Counted from the first letter of the stretch, positions 24,137 through 34,127 are shown. The stretch: 64,000 nucleotides of DNA from Prolixibacter sp. SD074 (GCF_009617895.1 NZ_BLAW01000001.1:363001-427000); one strand, 5' to 3'. The notes: generated by a model from the sequence alone, not told the origin. A program made the numbers and translations.

Positions 24137-24913
24137 ATGATGGATCAAAAACAGGAAATGTATGAGTTTGTCAATCGGGGAGATGAGCACTATATGGCGC
24201 ATATTTCACTCGATTGTGTCATTTTTGGCTTTCATGCCAATCAGCTTAAAGTTTTGCTGGTGAAAATCCGTCATGATGATCGGTGGGCGTTACCCGGTGG
24301 TTTTGTCCGAAATGAGGAGACCATGGAAGAAGCTGCGAACCGGGTGCTAAATGAACGTACGGGGCTAGACAATATATTTCTTCAGCAATTTCATGTATTC
24401 AGTGATATTTACCGGTCCAACACGGAGAAGTTTTTGGAGTTGATGCGAAGCGAAGGAATCGAGGTTGAAAAGAATAACTGGTTAACACAGCGTTTCATCT
24501 CGGTAGGATTTTATGCCCTGGTAAATTACGAGGATGCAATTCCGGCAAAAAGCTGGGATTCGGAAGTGTGTGAATGGTTCGATTTGCAAACTGTGGGAGA
24601 GCTAATCCTCGATCACAATAAAATCATTGAGGCCGCGCTGGAAACCATGAGACGCCAGTTGAATTTCCAACCTATCGGGTATAACCTGCTTCCGGGAAAA
24701 TTTACCATGCCGGAACTTCAAAAGTTATATGAAACGATTCTGGGAAAAACGCTCGACCGACGAAATTTTCAGCGGAAAATGCTGGGATACGGGGTCCTTG
24801 TTCGGTTGGAAGAGCACCGTAAGGGCGGAGCGCATAAAGCGCCCTATCTATACCGGTTCAATCTGGAGCAGTACCAAAAAGCCCTGAAGGAAGGCCTTCA
24901 GGGCGGTTGGTAA
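24137..24913 (+). CDS. NrtR-type transcriptional regulator (degenerate Nudix domain + winged helix)
   Basis: This 258-residue protein has an N-terminal Nudix fold (about 20-160) and a C-terminal winged-helix domain (about 165-258) ending [10 protein letters not shown]. The Nudix box at 55-77 reads GGFVRNEE...[10 protein letters not shown]. The catalytic REUxEE core is replaced by RVLNER, so hydrolysis is unlikely. This is the pattern of NrtR-family repressors, some of which sense sugar phosphates or ADP-ribose and control sugar catabolism in Bacteroidota. Divergence from the GH3 gene suggests a glycoside-related regulon. A 10-bp hairpin (GCCCTGAAGG) lies in the last codons, and the next gene is convergent 2 bp away. 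Confidence 0.75.
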   Translation: MMDQKQEMYEFVNRGDEHYMAHISLDCVIFGFHANQLKVLLVKIRHDDRWALPGGFVRNEETMEEAANRVLNERTGLDNIFLQQFHVFSDIYRSNTEKFLELMRSEGIEVEKNNWLTQRFISVGFYALVNYEDAIPAKSWDSEVCEWFDLQTVGELILDHNKIIEAALETMRRQLNFQPIGYNLLPGKFTMPELQKLYETILGKTLDRRNFQRKMLGYGVLVRLEEHRKGGAHKAPYLYRFNLEQYQKALKEGLQGGW

Positions 24914-24915
24914 AT

Positions 24916-25161
24916 TTATCTTTTGCGAATCAGGTAAACAACGTATCCGACAATTCCTCCAACACCGCCGGTAATCAGGATATTCTGACGTATTTTGGAG
25001 ATTCCGGCCAATTTTCGTCCAAATGATTCAATGGCGCCAGATGAGCTTTTGAATATGGTGCTGATGTCGACATACTCGCCTGAAATACGTCCGAAAATTA
25101 AATAGCCCAGCACCAGGCCGATAATGACAAAAATGATAATAGATGCGACAGGATTCTTCAT
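24916..25161 (-). CDS. Small membrane protein with two transmembrane segments
   Basis: This 81-residue protein has membrane segments at about 5-25 and 60-77, separated by a polar loop with a possible amphipathic helix (SSGAIESFGRKLAGI). It ends YLIRKR, suggesting a cytoplasmic C terminus. No family is recognised. It has a plausible A-rich start region and is convergent with the Nudix-type regulator gene. It lies just before the decayed LytTR regulator, but a functional link is not evident. Confidence 0.5.
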   Translation of the reverse strand: MKNPVASIIIFVIIGLVLGYLIFGRISGEYVDISTIFKSSSGAIESFGRKLAGISKIRQNILITGGVGGIVGYVVYLIRKR

Positions 25162-25215
25162 GATATGACTTTTTGTGGTGAATAATTGGATACGAAGATA
25201 TCAGATTTTTCCTGC

Positions 25216-25965
25216 CTATCGATCCATCCAGCGTTTAAATTCCGGAACATGATCGCGGCTTGCCATGAACATTTCGTGTGGTTTTTCGTCTGTAATCCGC
25301 AATTGCAAACGGTTTGAAGAGTAAGCAACCATTTCTTCTACAGCATCAATGTGTATCAGACAATTGCGGTTAATCCGGAAGAATTCCGAAGGATCGGGTA
25401 ATCGCTGTACATGGTCAAGCGAACTCCAGCGCAAATGGCTGCCCATCGACGCTTTGCAGGAAAACATTGCCTTTGCTGCTGTAAATGTATTTGATTTGGT
25501 TAACGGAAACCGACTTGTACCGGTTCCCGATTTTCAGCAGGAAACGTGATTTGTATGCCGGCGAAAATTCCTGCAAAAGATGTTGATATTCTACCTGTCC
25601 ATGATTGTGTTTCTCATGGATAGCGCGGAACTTGGCCAGTGCTTTTCACGGATCATCCTGGTTGACGGGTCTCAGTAAATAATCGATGCTGTTGACCTTA
25701 AAAGCACGAATGGCATATTCATCATAGGCTGCCGTAAAAACAACCGGTGCAGTTACTTTCACTGTGTCGAAGATTTCGAAACATAACCCATCGTCCAGAT
25801 GAATGTCCATCAGGATTAGAGCGGGTTCAGGATGCTCCTGCAGCCAATTGACGGTTGTTTCCACAGTTTCGGTGGCAGCTAATAGTTCGGCATCGGGAGC
25901 AGTTTGTTGCAGTAGCCTGGCCATTTTCTGAGCCGCAGGCTTTTCATCTTCTACTAGTGAACCAT
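25216..25965 (-). pseudogene. Decayed LytTR-family response regulator
   Basis: The minus strand encodes a receiver domain (VEDEKPAAQKMARLL, phosphoacceptor region LILMDIHLDDG, then DYLLRPVNQDDP) and a LytTR DNA-binding domain (KIGNRYKSVSV, DPSEFFRINRNCLI, HVPEFKRWMD). Three lesions are visible. A TGA interrupts after QDDP, followed by KALAKFRAIHEKHN in the same frame. A frameshift falls inside LytTR near 25460. At the 5' end the ATG (25965) is out of frame with SLVEDEK. No histidine kinase gene is adjacent. The regulator is almost certainly dead. Confidence 0.8.
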
Positions 25966-26034
25966 TGTGGAAAACTAACGTGAGGAAATCCCTTCTGTTT
26001 TCAGTAAATTTGGATTCCTTAATTTCAACCGCAC

Positions 26035-28167
26035 ATGGACGCAAAATTCAATCATATTATCGCCGAAAGGCTGAATATCAGTGAACGTCAGGTTCGGAAT
26101 ACCATTGCCCTTTTAGAGGAAGGGGCAACGGTTCCGTTTATTTCCCGTTACCGGAAGGAGGCAACCGGGAGCCTGGATGAAGTGGCTGTTGGTAACATCA
26201 AGGAGGAAATGGAGAAGTTGGTCGAGCTGGAGAAACGGAAGGCGACCATTCTGAAAACCATTGAGGAGCAGGAACAATTAACTCCGGAACTTAGGGAGAA
26301 AATTGAGCAATGCCTCGATCCGAACGAGCTGGAAGACATTTATTTGCCATACAAACCGAAACGCCGTACACGTGCCACCATTGCACGGGAAAAGGGATTG
26401 GAACCGCTGGCAAAAATTGTGATGAAGCAGTTTGAGAACGATCCGGAAGGACGTGCTGCGAGTTTCCTTTCGGATGAAGTTCCAACCGTTGAGGACGCGT
26501 TGGCCGGAGCCCGTGATATTATTGCGGAATGGATAAATGAGAATACGGCTGCCCGGAACATTGTGCGGAATATTTTTTCCCGTGACGGGGTTATTCGTTC
26601 CCGTTTGGTGAAAGGAAAGGAAGAGGAAGGCATTAAATACCGTGATTACTTTGATTGGGAAGAGCCGTTGAAGCGTTGTCCGTCACACCGGATGCTGGCT
26701 ATGCGTCGTGGAGAGAAGGAAGGATTCCTGAAACTGAGCATATCACCCGATGAAGAACGCATAATGGAGCGTTTGGAGAGGCTCTTTGTGAAAGGGCGTA
26801 ATGCCAGCGCGGATCAGGTTTCTCTTGCGGTGAAGGATAGTTATAAACGTTTGCTGGCATCTTCAATCGAAACGGAATTTTTCAATTCGTCGAAGGAAGC
26901 AGCCGATACGGAAGCCATTGGTGTATTTGCAGAAAATCTGCGTCAGTTGCTGCTTTCGGCACCACTTGGACAAAAACGCGTGCTGGCGGTTGATCCGGGA
27001 TACCGGACCGGTTGCAAGGTGGTTTGCCTCGATGCACAGGGAAATCTGTTGCACAACGAAACCATTTATCCACATCCGCCGCAATCGGAGGTGAAGCAAT
27101 CCAAAAAGAAACTCTCTGCACTGGTCAGTACCTATAAAATTGAAGCGATTGCCATTGGAAACGGAACCGCCAGCCGCGAAACAGAACATTTTGTAAAGAA
27201 TACACACTACGATCGCGATTTACAGGTTTTTGTTGTCAGTGAAGACGGAGCTTCCATTTATTCGGCCTCGAAAGTAGCGCGCGAAGAGTTTCCTCAGTAT
27301 GATGTGACGGTTCGTGGTTCGGTGTCCATCGGTCGCCGTTTGATGGACCCGCTGGCTGAGTTGGTCAAAATTGAACCGAAATCCATTGGAGTAGGGCAGT
27401 ACCAGCACGATGTAGACCAGAAGCAGTTACAGAAAAGCCTGGATTCGGTGGTGGGGTCGTGTGTAAACCTGGTGGGTGTGAATGTGAATACCGCCAGCAA
27501 ACATCTGCTGACTTATGTTTCCGGTTTGGGGGCTACGCTGGCGCAGAATATTGTCGATTACCGGAAGGAAAACGGACCGTTTGCTTCGCGTGAAGCGTTG
27601 AAGAGTGTTCCCCGGATGGGACCAAAAGCTTACGAACAAAGCGCCGGTTTCCTGCGTATCCCGGATGCTGCGAATCCGCTGGACAACTCAGCTGTGCACC
27701 CGGAGCGGTATTCGTTGGTACAAAAAATGGCGAAAGACTTAGGCAAGCAGGTGACCGATTTGGTGGCAAGTGAGGAATTAAGGAAATCGATCGATTTAAA
27801 CCGATACGTGAACGATGAGGTGGGATTACCCACGCTTACTGATATTATAGCTGAGTTGGCCAAACCCGGACGCGATCCCCGTTCCGGAATCAAGGTATTT
27901 GAATTTGCCGATGGTATCTTTTCCATTAATGATCTGCAGCCGGGAATGGTGCTTCCGGGCATTGTGACTAACATGACAAAGTTTGGTTGCTTCGTGGATG
28001 TAGGCGTTAAACAGGACGGTTTGGTGCATATCAGTGAGTTGGCCGACCGGTTTATCAGTGATCCCAACGAGGTGGTGAAGTTACACCAGCATGTGATGGT
28101 GAAAGTGCTGGAGGTCGATATTCCGCGGAAGCGTATTTCCCTTTCGCTGAAACAAGCTGGTTATTAA
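26035..28167 (+). CDS. tex: Tex family RNA-binding transcription accessory protein
   Basis: This 710-residue cytoplasmic protein has the standard Tex order. An N-terminal helical domain (ERQVRNTIALLEEGATVPFI) is followed by the DPNELEDIYLPYKPKRRT segment and a YqgF-like RNase H fold around VLAVDPGYRTGCKVV (about 322). Helix-hairpin-helix repeats (SGLGATLAQNIVDYR, VPRMGPKAYEQ) and a C-terminal S1 RNA-binding domain (about 640-710, GMVLPGIVTNMTKFG) complete it. Length is slightly shorter than the E. coli homologue. It is widely conserved and thought to act in transcription and stress. Its start is only 70 bp from the decayed regulator. Confidence 0.92.
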   Translation: MDAKFNHIIAERLNISERQVRNTIALLEEGATVPFISRYRKEATGSLDEVAVGNIKEEMEKLVELEKRKATILKTIEEQEQLTPELREKIEQCLDPNELEDIYLPYKPKRRTRATIAREKGLEPLAKIVMKQFENDPEGRAASFLSDEVPTVEDALAGARDIIAEWINENTAARNIVRNIFSRDGVIRSRLVKGKEEEGIKYRDYFDWEEPLKRCPSHRMLAMRRGEKEGFLKLSISPDEERIMERLERLFVKGRNASADQVSLAVKDSYKRLLASSIETEFFNSSKEAADTEAIGVFAENLRQLLLSAPLGQKRVLAVDPGYRTGCKVVCLDAQGNLLHNETIYPHPPQSEVKQSKKKLSALVSTYKIEAIAIGNGTASRETEHFVKNTHYDRDLQVFVVSEDGASIYSASKVAREEFPQYDVTVRGSVSIGRRLMDPLAELVKIEPKSIGVGQYQHDVDQKQLQKSLDSVVGSCVNLVGVNVNTASKHLLTYVSGLGATLAQNIVDYRKENGPFASREALKSVPRMGPKAYEQSAGFLRIPDAANPLDNSAVHPERYSLVQKMAKDLGKQVTDLVASEELRKSIDLNRYVNDEVGLPTLTDIIAELAKPGRDPRSGIKVFEFADGIFSINDLQPGMVLPGIVTNMTKFGCFVDVGVKQDGLVHISELADRFISDPNEVVKLHQHVMVKVLEVDIPRKRISLSLKQAGY

Positions 28168-28337
28168 GATAAAATTAGCGTAAAGAGTCAATAGGCTGAT
28201 AATGTGTTTTTAGTTGAGGATAATTCTGGAATGAGAAAGGGGAAAATGGTGTGGAACGAATAAGCAATCAATTTAGATAGCACATATCAATTTCTACTTC
28301 ATTAACATGAAGTGAAAAACTGCCGATGAGAGATGGG

Positions 28338-28538
28338 TTATTGTTCCGGTACGACTATCCACATGATGATGTAGACCAGAATACCGGGAAATGCTACGGT
28401 GAAGATGGTTAGCACAACAAACAATATCCGGATGATACTAACATCCAGATCGAAATATTCAGCTAACCCTCCGCAAACGCCCGCAATCATTCGATCGGTT
28501 CTTGAGCGTATCAGTCGTTTAGGCGACCCGGTTTGCAT
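28338..28538 (-). CDS. PspC-domain small membrane protein
   Basis: This 66-residue protein consists of one PspC domain. RLIRSRTDRMIAGVCGGLAE is followed by YFDLDVSIIRILFVVLT and a second hydrophobic stretch ending IMWIVVPEQ. GVCGGLAEYF is the signature. PspC proteins sit in the cytoplasmic membrane and take part in envelope-stress responses. No PspA or other psp gene is nearby. The acidic protein gene at 28551 is just upstream (12 bp) on the same strand, so co-transcription is likely. The region 28168-28337 shows nothing. Confidence 0.88.
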   Translation of the reverse strand: MQTGSPKRLIRSRTDRMIAGVCGGLAEYFDLDVSIIRILFVVLTIFTVAFPGILVYIIMWIVVPEQ

Positions 28539-28550
28539 GATTAGAATAGT

Positions 28551-28817
28551 TTAGTCTTCATCCTCTTCATCCTCTTCTTCGTCGTACAGCCGCTCCTGGT
28601 TTTCCAGTTCCAGCTCCATAAAGTTGCCTGCCTGGTCGAGCAAATCCGAAATCAATTCATCGCTTTCCGGTTTATCGTCGAGCCAGTAAATTTCCTGGTT
28701 GGTCCAGAAACCTTCAATGTCGCATTCAACGATAAACCGGGGTTGTTCGGTATGGACAACGAAGACATTATCAGGTAGCACCTGTGAGTTATCAGCAAAT
28801 AGAAACTTTGGTAACAT
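28551..28817 (-). CDS. Acidic small protein of unknown function
   Basis: This protein has 88 residues from ATG 28817. A further in-frame ATG at 28847 exists, but MLPKFLFADNSQ is the more natural start. It contains FIVECDIEGFWTNQEIYWLD and ends in a long Glu/Asp tail (about 12 acidic residues). It has no signal or membrane segment. I do not recognise a family with confidence, although similar acidic proteins are common in Bacteroidota. It lies upstream of pspC and shares its strand. The region 28848-29151 contains only the promoter of the symporter on the other strand. Confidence 0.6.
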   Translation of the reverse strand: MLPKFLFADNSQVLPDNVFVVHTEQPRFIVECDIEGFWTNQEIYWLDDKPESDELISDLLDQAGNFMELELENQERLYDEEEDEEDED

Positions 28818-29090
28818 AGTATCTGAATTTGATTGATTAAAGTTCAAATGAACCGGACTTGCCGGGATTCTTCCTTATCAAAAGTAAGGAATTTTTGTAA
28901 ATGAACCGATGCTCAACTGTTAATCTTCTTTATAATTCCGGTTTCCCTGAAATCTTTGGTTAACGCCGGGAAAGGGTAATTGTCAACGGGAAGCCATTCC
29001 GGCTGATAAGCAACTTTTTTGCTGCTGAAGTTTCGGGTTGGCTATCGCTTGAGGAAACGATGATTGGAATGGATTTATCCCGGCTAAATA

Positions 29091-29120
29091 TTTGATTCCG
29101 TCTTAATATTTCTATTTTTG
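29091..29120 (+). promoter_or_regulatory. Promoter of the AGCS symporter gene
   Basis: TTTG at 29091-29094 and TATTTTTG at 29113-29120 are separated by 18 bp. They fit the Bacteroidota -33/-7 consensus (TTTG, TAnnTTTG). The ATG follows 31 bp later at 29152. The remainder of the gap 28848-29151 shows nothing else. Confidence 0.65.
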
Positions 29121-29151
29121 GAAGCTGTCGCTTAACCCTAAAACCTGTTTC

Positions 29152-30843
29152 ATGGAAAAGCTGAACGATATTCTTTCCTTAATTGACAGTTATGTTGGCG
29201 GTTCTCAATGGTTTGTTTTTTTGCTGCTGGGAACCGGTGTTTTTTTTACCATCTACCTGAAATTTCCCCAATTCCGATATATGAAACATTCTTTTCGCAT
29301 TGTCCGGGGAAAATTCGATAAAGAGGATGATGAAGGAGATACGTCCCATTTTCAGGCGTTAACAACTGCACTTTCGGGGACTGTTGGGACAGGAAATATC
29401 GCTGGTGTCGCCCTGGCTATTCACCTGGGAGGCCCGGCAGCCTTATTTTGGATGTTGGTGACTGCCATGCTGGGGATGACGACCAAGTTTGTAGAGGTAA
29501 CCCTCTCGCATAAGTACCGCGAAAAGGCGTCGGATGGTAGTATTGCCGGCGGACCGATGTATTACATGAAAAACCGGTTAAACATGCGTTGGTTGGCGGT
29601 AATTTTTGCCATTGCCACCATTCTTTCTTCTTTTGGAACTGGTAGTTTGCCGCAGATAAACAGTATCTCCAATTCATTGTTTGCCACGTGGGGGATCAAT
29701 AAAATATTATCAGGAGCCCTTCTGGCATTTCTCCTGGGGTTAGTTATCATCGGAGGGATTAAGCGGATTGCGAAGGTTACATCAAAACTCGTACCGGCTA
29801 TGGCGCTCATTTACTTTGTAGGTGCGTTTGCGGTTATTCTGTATAACTATCAAAATATTATCCCCTCCTTTATTTCCATTTTCCGCGATGTATTTACGGG
29901 AACAGCAGCTGTTGGCGGATTTCTGGGAGCTGGCTTTTCATTTGCCTTTAACCGGGGAGTCAACCGGGGATTGTTCTCGAACGAGGCTGGTCAGGGATCG
30001 GCGCCGATTGCCCACGCCGCTGCCCGTGCTCATGAGCCGGTATCGGAAGGCTTGGTAGCCCTGCTGGAACCGTTTATCGACACGATTATTATCTGTTCGC
30101 TTACCGGAATGGTTTTGCTGTCATCGGGGGTTTGGAACAAAAAGTTTGAGAACCGGTTCCAGGCGGCTGATTTGGAAATTCTGGCCAAGCCGGTCGATCA
30201 GCATAATGTTTCGGAAATGAAGGATTTGCGAAGAGACATGAACCAGTTGAGCGACAGTCCTGAATTTCCTCGTTTTACCGGTAATTTGATTGTGAAAAAT
30301 GCTGTTATCCAGAATAACCTGACCATCCTTCATGCACGTTCTATCGCCGATCACGTAAAAGTATACAACCGGGATAATGAGCCCTATACAGGAAAAATTG
30401 AGGTGGACGATGGAAAAGTCCCGGAATTGGGTGATTATTACCTTAGAGGAAGATCGCTATTACACAGCGCACCATTAACGACGGTGGCCTTCACCCAAAG
30501 CTGGTTTGGCAAGTACGGTAGTTATATTGTGTCTATCGGACTGCTGTTATTTGCATTTTCTACAGCTATTTCCTGGTCGTATTACGGAGGGCGGGCCATG
30601 ACTTATCTTTTCGGTGTGCATACGGTTATTTACTACCGGATTGTATACGTTATCGGGTTTTTCCTCGCGTCATTTGTCGATACTACCATCGTTTGGACAT
30701 TTTCCGGCATCACCATTGCCATGATGACGATTCCCAACTTGATTGGTATTTTATTGCTTCGGAAAGAGATGAAATCGGAAGTGAAGAACTTCTGGGTGGA
30801 ATATGCCACGCGTTTTCCCGGCGAAAAAGTCCCGAAAGGGTAA
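29152..30843 (+). CDS. Alanine/glycine:cation symporter family (AGCS) protein
   Basis: This 563-residue inner-membrane transporter co-transports small amino acids with Na+ or H+. It has the conserved N-terminal AGCS segment ([20 protein letters not shown]), [18 protein letters not shown] at about 69-86, and [20 protein letters not shown] at about 264-283. Typical relatives have 450-480 residues. Here about 90-100 extra residues (about 325-430) form a hydrophilic block containing [13 protein letters not shown] and [18 protein letters not shown], placed between membrane segments. Transport motifs before and after it are intact. The role of the insert is unknown. Confidence 0.85.
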   Translation: MEKLNDILSLIDSYVGGSQWFVFLLLGTGVFFTIYLKFPQFRYMKHSFRIVRGKFDKEDDEGDTSHFQALTTALSGTVGTGNIAGVALAIHLGGPAALFWMLVTAMLGMTTKFVEVTLSHKYREKASDGSIAGGPMYYMKNRLNMRWLAVIFAIATILSSFGTGSLPQINSISNSLFATWGINKILSGALLAFLLGLVIIGGIKRIAKVTSKLVPAMALIYFVGAFAVILYNYQNIIPSFISIFRDVFTGTAAVGGFLGAGFSFAFNRGVNRGLFSNEAGQGSAPIAHAAARAHEPVSEGLVALLEPFIDTIIICSLTGMVLLSSGVWNKKFENRFQAADLEILAKPVDQHNVSEMKDLRRDMNQLSDSPEFPRFTGNLIVKNAVIQNNLTILHARSIADHVKVYNRDNEPYTGKIEVDDGKVPELGDYYLRGRSLLHSAPLTTVAFTQSWFGKYGSYIVSIGLLLFAFSTAISWSYYGGRAMTYLFGVHTVIYYRIVYVIGFFLASFVDTTIVWTFSGITIAMMTIPNLIGILLLRKEMKSEVKNFWVEYATRFPGEKVPKG

Positions 30844-30861
30844 AAATAAGTTTAAGATTTC

Positions 30862-30992
30862 AAGTGTTAAGTTTTAAGAATGACCATGCCTTCACAGGGA
30901 GACAGTTATTTTTTTACTCTAATAATCTTTGATACAAAGAAGCAAAAGGCTAAGTTTCTTCTCCAACACACAAGTCTTAACACTTAAAACTT
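30862..30992. repeat. Inverted pair of the AAGTGTTAAGTTTTAAG repeat
   Basis: AAGTGTTAAGTTTTAAG at 30862-30878 is present in inverted form as CTTAACACTTAAAACTT near 30976. They flank the space between the symporter and queA. Related copies occur at 33711-33741, 34199-34215, 37668-37695 and 43427-43453, all intergenic. Confidence 0.6.
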
Positions 30993-31004
30993 ATGGCTTA
31001 AAAC

Positions 31005-32234
31005 TCACTTAATATACAAATTCGAATCGCCGTAGCTGAGGAAACGGTAGTTGTTATTTAGTGCATGTTGATAGACCCGTTTCCAATCGTCGCCCAAAAA
31101 GGCGGAAATGAGCAGCAATAAGGTGCTTTGGGGCTGGTGGAAGTTGGTTATCATTCCCCTGACGATGCGAAACTCGTATCCCGGCAGGATAATAACCTGC
31201 GTAGCTGTATTCAACTTGTCCATGTTGTTGCTTGCAAGGTAATCAATCACTGCAGATAAGGCTTGTCGTGGCGAGGGAAGATGATTTTCATCCTGGTAAG
31301 GTTCCCATTGGGCTACCAATAAATCCTTTTCACTCAGGTCCGGATTTTCTATTAACTTTTTGCCAATCCAGTATAGGCTCTCCAACGTACGAATGGAAGT
31401 GGTTCCCACGGCAATTACCGAATCCAGTTTATCGCGAAGTTGCTCAATGAAGGTTTTTTCGACCCGGATGTGTTCCGTATGCATCACATGGCCGCCAATG
31501 GTGCCGGATTTCACCGGCTGAAAGGTGCCGGCGCCCACGTGTAGCGTTAGTTCTGCCCGTTGGATATTCCTTGCCGAAAGCGAATCAAATACCCTTTCGG
31601 TGAAATGCAGGCCCGCGGTGGGTGCTGCAACCGAACCTTTAATGCGCGAATAAACCGTCTGGTAGCGGGTCAGGTCGCTTTCTTCTGATTCGCGGTGCAG
31701 ATACGGGGGAATGGGAATGTTTCCGGTTGCTTCCAGCAGTTCAGAGAACGTGAAAGCCGGGTTATCCCATGAAAATTCGATTGCCTGTGCATTACCTGCA
31801 GCACCAACTCTTTCGGCGCGGAATTTAACTGGCTGATTGTCCAGCTCCAACGTTTGTTCCAGTATTTCGCCCTTCCATTTTTTCAGGTTACCGACAATGC
31901 ACTTCCAACGGCATCGCTCTGTTTGCGTAAAGGACAGGGCATAATCAGCAGGCGTGGTTGGTTCCAGGCAAAATATCTCGATCCGGGCCCCGGTTTGCTT
32001 ACGGAAATTCAACCGTGCGCGGATGACCCGCGTATTGTTGAATATCAGCAGCGAATTTTCCGGTAAATGCGCCGGGAGATTATGGAAGGTGTCATCCGAG
32101 ATTTCTCCCTGGTTCCAGATGAGTAATTGCGACTGGTCGCGTTCAGCCAATGGATATTTGGCGATGCGCTCATCGGGTAACTCGTATGTGAACTCCTGTA
32201 CGGAAATATTTTGAAGATTCTTTGATTGAACCAT
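31005..32234 (-). CDS. queA: tRNA preQ1 ribosyltransferase-isomerase QueA
   Basis: This 409-residue enzyme transfers and isomerises the ribosyl part of SAM onto preQ1-modified tRNA, making epoxyqueuosine. Recognisable blocks are YELPDERIAKYPLAERDQS near the N terminus, FNNTRVIRARL, AAPTAGLHFTERVF and LHVGAGTFQPVK. The C-terminal part has ITNFHQPQSTLLLLISAFLG. It is longer than the E. coli enzyme (about 356), the difference lying in the N-terminal and central regions. It sits 54 bp downstream of the wzi-like gene on the same strand. Confidence 0.93.
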   Translation of the reverse strand: MVQSKNLQNISVQEFTYELPDERIAKYPLAERDQSQLLIWNQGEISDDTFHNLPAHLPENSLLIFNNTRVIRARLNFRKQTGARIEIFCLEPTTPADYALSFTQTERCRWKCIVGNLKKWKGEILEQTLELDNQPVKFRAERVGAAGNAQAIEFSWDNPAFTFSELLEATGNIPIPPYLHRESEESDLTRYQTVYSRIKGSVAAPTAGLHFTERVFDSLSARNIQRAELTLHVGAGTFQPVKSGTIGGHVMHTEHIRVEKTFIEQLRDKLDSVIAVGTTSIRTLESLYWIGKKLIENPDLSEKDLLVAQWEPYQDENHLPSPRQALSAVIDYLASNNMDKLNTATQVIILPGYEFRIVRGMITNFHQPQSTLLLLISAFLGDDWKRVYQHALNNNYRFLSYGDSNLYIK

Positions 32235-32288
32235 GTAATAAAGCTTGATTTTTCAGGATATAGAGTCGTTTTACACAACGAATCATAC

Positions 32289-33701
32289 TTAGAATGCGTA
32301 GTGAATTCCGGCAAAAGCGCCGATTCTGTTTTGAAAACGATCGCCGTAATCTCCGGCCACACCGAATTTTACATCGAATGGTAATTTGCTGCTGTGGTAA
32401 CGACTTGCTGCCAGAAAAGAGAACTCATTCAGCGGCGACGGATATGGAGTGCCATATTGTCCAAAATTGCGCGACCATGAAAGCATGGTTTTCCAGGTGA
32501 AATGAGTGCAAAGATTTCCTTTTAGCCCGAAGTGCTGCATCCACATACGGGTGCTGCGGAAACCGGTGGAGATTCCCTCGCTGTTGATGGTGGGAACAAA
32601 AAACGGCGTTCCCATCATATGATTCTCATACACATAGCCGGATGTGTAAACACCATGATTGAAATAATTGTCACTCCCGCGGCCATGACGACGGTTCGGA
32701 TCGGTTGGTGTCGGGTCTGGTATCAAGTGGAATGAACCACTCTGGTTACGGGTATTCATGTACTCGGCCACTACATCGGTGAGGAATGCCGTTCTGTTGG
32801 CACTGGCATAGTGCAGTCCCCACAAACCATCACGCAGGTTGGCCATTTCCAGGCCGGATTTATCTTCAAAAGGATGGTTGTAATAGAATGCAAGTGACAT
32901 ATTTGCATAGCTCTTCCTGATTTCCAGGCTGTACATCCCCAGCGTATTGCCTTCGGCATTTAAAATGTCGGTTTCCGGAGCAATGCTGCTCCCAGCCATG
33001 CCCAGGATGTAACGGAAATAATCTTGTGCTCCGGGTAGTTTGCCATAATTGGGGGAAGTGCCTCCCCAAAATACGTTGTGGTCCAATCCTGCGGTGATGC
33101 GCCAGTTTTTTGGCAATTGCGCCCGTAAATAAAGACTTTTATGGTGCAGATGACTGTCCGTTACATAGCGGTCGTCGCGAAGTATATTTTCCTGGTATTC
33201 GGCTTTAAACGAAAACCAGTTCTTCCAGAAGAAAAACGGGATGAAACCGTTGGTCGAAAGGGTCACTCCCGGTAAGGGGCGCGAGTTGTTCGACCAGTAC
33301 ATGTTGCCATTGGTGGACGAGAGCCCGGCATACTGTACTGGTTCGGGTTTGGCTCCAGCCCGTAGCACCAGCCATTTGTAACGCAATCCGGCCCAGTACT
33401 GGTTAACCTGGAAGTCGGAAGCGCCGGCATACCCATATACCCAATTGGCTCCATACATATATCCCCAGGTTTTGGCTGAATCACGCTCCAAACCGCGCTG
33501 CAGTCCAGCCTGCAGTAATTGATACGTATTGTTGTGCATGGTGAATACACCATTCTGGTTGGCCGTCATCCAAAAAGGAAGGTCGTCACCGGAAGACGCG
33601 TAACTGCTAAAGGACGTATTAAAGTCCGGAGTGAAGCCGGACTTTTGGGCAAACAGAACCGAGCTTATGCTCAGGAGGACGATGGTGGTGAGAAATTTCA
33701 T
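32289..33701 (-). CDS. Wzi-family outer-membrane beta-barrel protein
   Basis: This 470-residue protein has a signal peptide (1-18, ending VLFAQ). It then shows alternating aromatic/polar strands typical of an 18-stranded beta barrel. Motifs include DDLPFWMTANQNGVF near the N terminus and WRITAGLDHNVFWGGTSPNYG in the middle. The protein ends in HYAF with a C-terminal aromatic, as expected for BAM-assembled barrels. It matches the capsule assembly protein Wzi family, which tethers capsular polysaccharide at the outer membrane. The WecA-like and mannose-1-P enzymes further along could supply surface polysaccharide. The functional link is an inference. Confidence 0.8.
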   Translation of the reverse strand: MKFLTTIVLLSISSVLFAQKSGFTPDFNTSFSSYASSGDDLPFWMTANQNGVFTMHNNTYQLLQAGLQRGLERDSAKTWGYMYGANWVYGYAGASDFQVNQYWAGLRYKWLVLRAGAKPEPVQYAGLSSTNGNMYWSNNSRPLPGVTLSTNGFIPFFFWKNWFSFKAEYQENILRDDRYVTDSHLHHKSLYLRAQLPKNWRITAGLDHNVFWGGTSPNYGKLPGAQDYFRYILGMAGSSIAPETDILNAEGNTLGMYSLEIRKSYANMSLAFYYNHPFEDKSGLEMANLRDGLWGLHYASANRTAFLTDVVAEYMNTRNQSGSFHLIPDPTPTDPNRRHGRGSDNYFNHGVYTSGYVYENHMMGTPFFVPTINSEGISTGFRSTRMWMQHFGLKGNLCTHFTWKTMLSWSRNFGQYGTPYPSPLNEFSFLAASRYHSSKLPFDVKFGVAGDYGDRFQNRIGAFAGIHYAF

Positions 33702-33710
33702 TAAAAACGA

Positions 33711-33741
33711 GTGTTAAGTGTTATGTTTTAAGTGTTAAGAG
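33711..33741. repeat. Dispersed intergenic repeat (AAGTGTTAAG family)
   Basis: GTGTTAAGTGTTATGTTTTAAG followed by TGTTAAG is a compound copy of the family described at 30862-30992. It starts 9 bp upstream of the wzi-like start. Confidence 0.55.
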
Positions 33742-33767
33742 AAGTGAGCAATGTTCCTCGATTATTG

Positions 33768-34127
33768 CTATGAAGTTTTATTTTGAGATGCTTCGATTTT
33801 CTTGATTAAGCCATGAAGCATCGAAGATATTTCGATTGTTTGCTTTATGAACTCTTCTGCGCCATCCATTAATTTTAAATCACGGCCAATCATCAGTTGT
33901 GTCCGCAATTCTCCGCAAGAGCCTTTCGCAATATGTAAAAATCGAATGAACTCCTGTTTTGAGTTTCGTTCAGCTCCCTCAGCAATGTTACTCGGAATTG
34001 ACGGGGCTGAACGTAATACCTGGTCTCTGATAAAGTATTCTTTGATGCTGGAAATGGTGGAATAGATTTGGATTACCAATCGATATGCTTTTTCCCATAC
34101 CTCCAGATTCTCAAATGAATGATACAT
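33768..34127 (-). CDS. Four-helix-bundle protein, 23S rRNA intervening-sequence (S23) family
   Basis: This 119-residue all-helical protein matches the S23/IVP family. It opens SFENLEVWEKAYRLVIQIY, continues with FIRDQVLRSAPSIPSNIAEGAERNSK and ends in a long helix. The S-x-NIAEG motif is diagnostic. Members are encoded inside rRNA intervening sequences in some bacteria and as free genes in Bacteroidota; the function is not known. No 23S rRNA is nearby. A broken relative lies at 34746-34898, on the other side of rnpB, so the two may derive from one insertion or duplication. Confidence 0.85.
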   Translation of the reverse strand: MYHSFENLEVWEKAYRLVIQIYSTISSIKEYFIRDQVLRSAPSIPSNIAEGAERNSKQEFIRFLHIAKGSCGELRTQLMIGRDLKLMDGAEEFIKQTIEISSMLHGLIKKIEASQNKTS

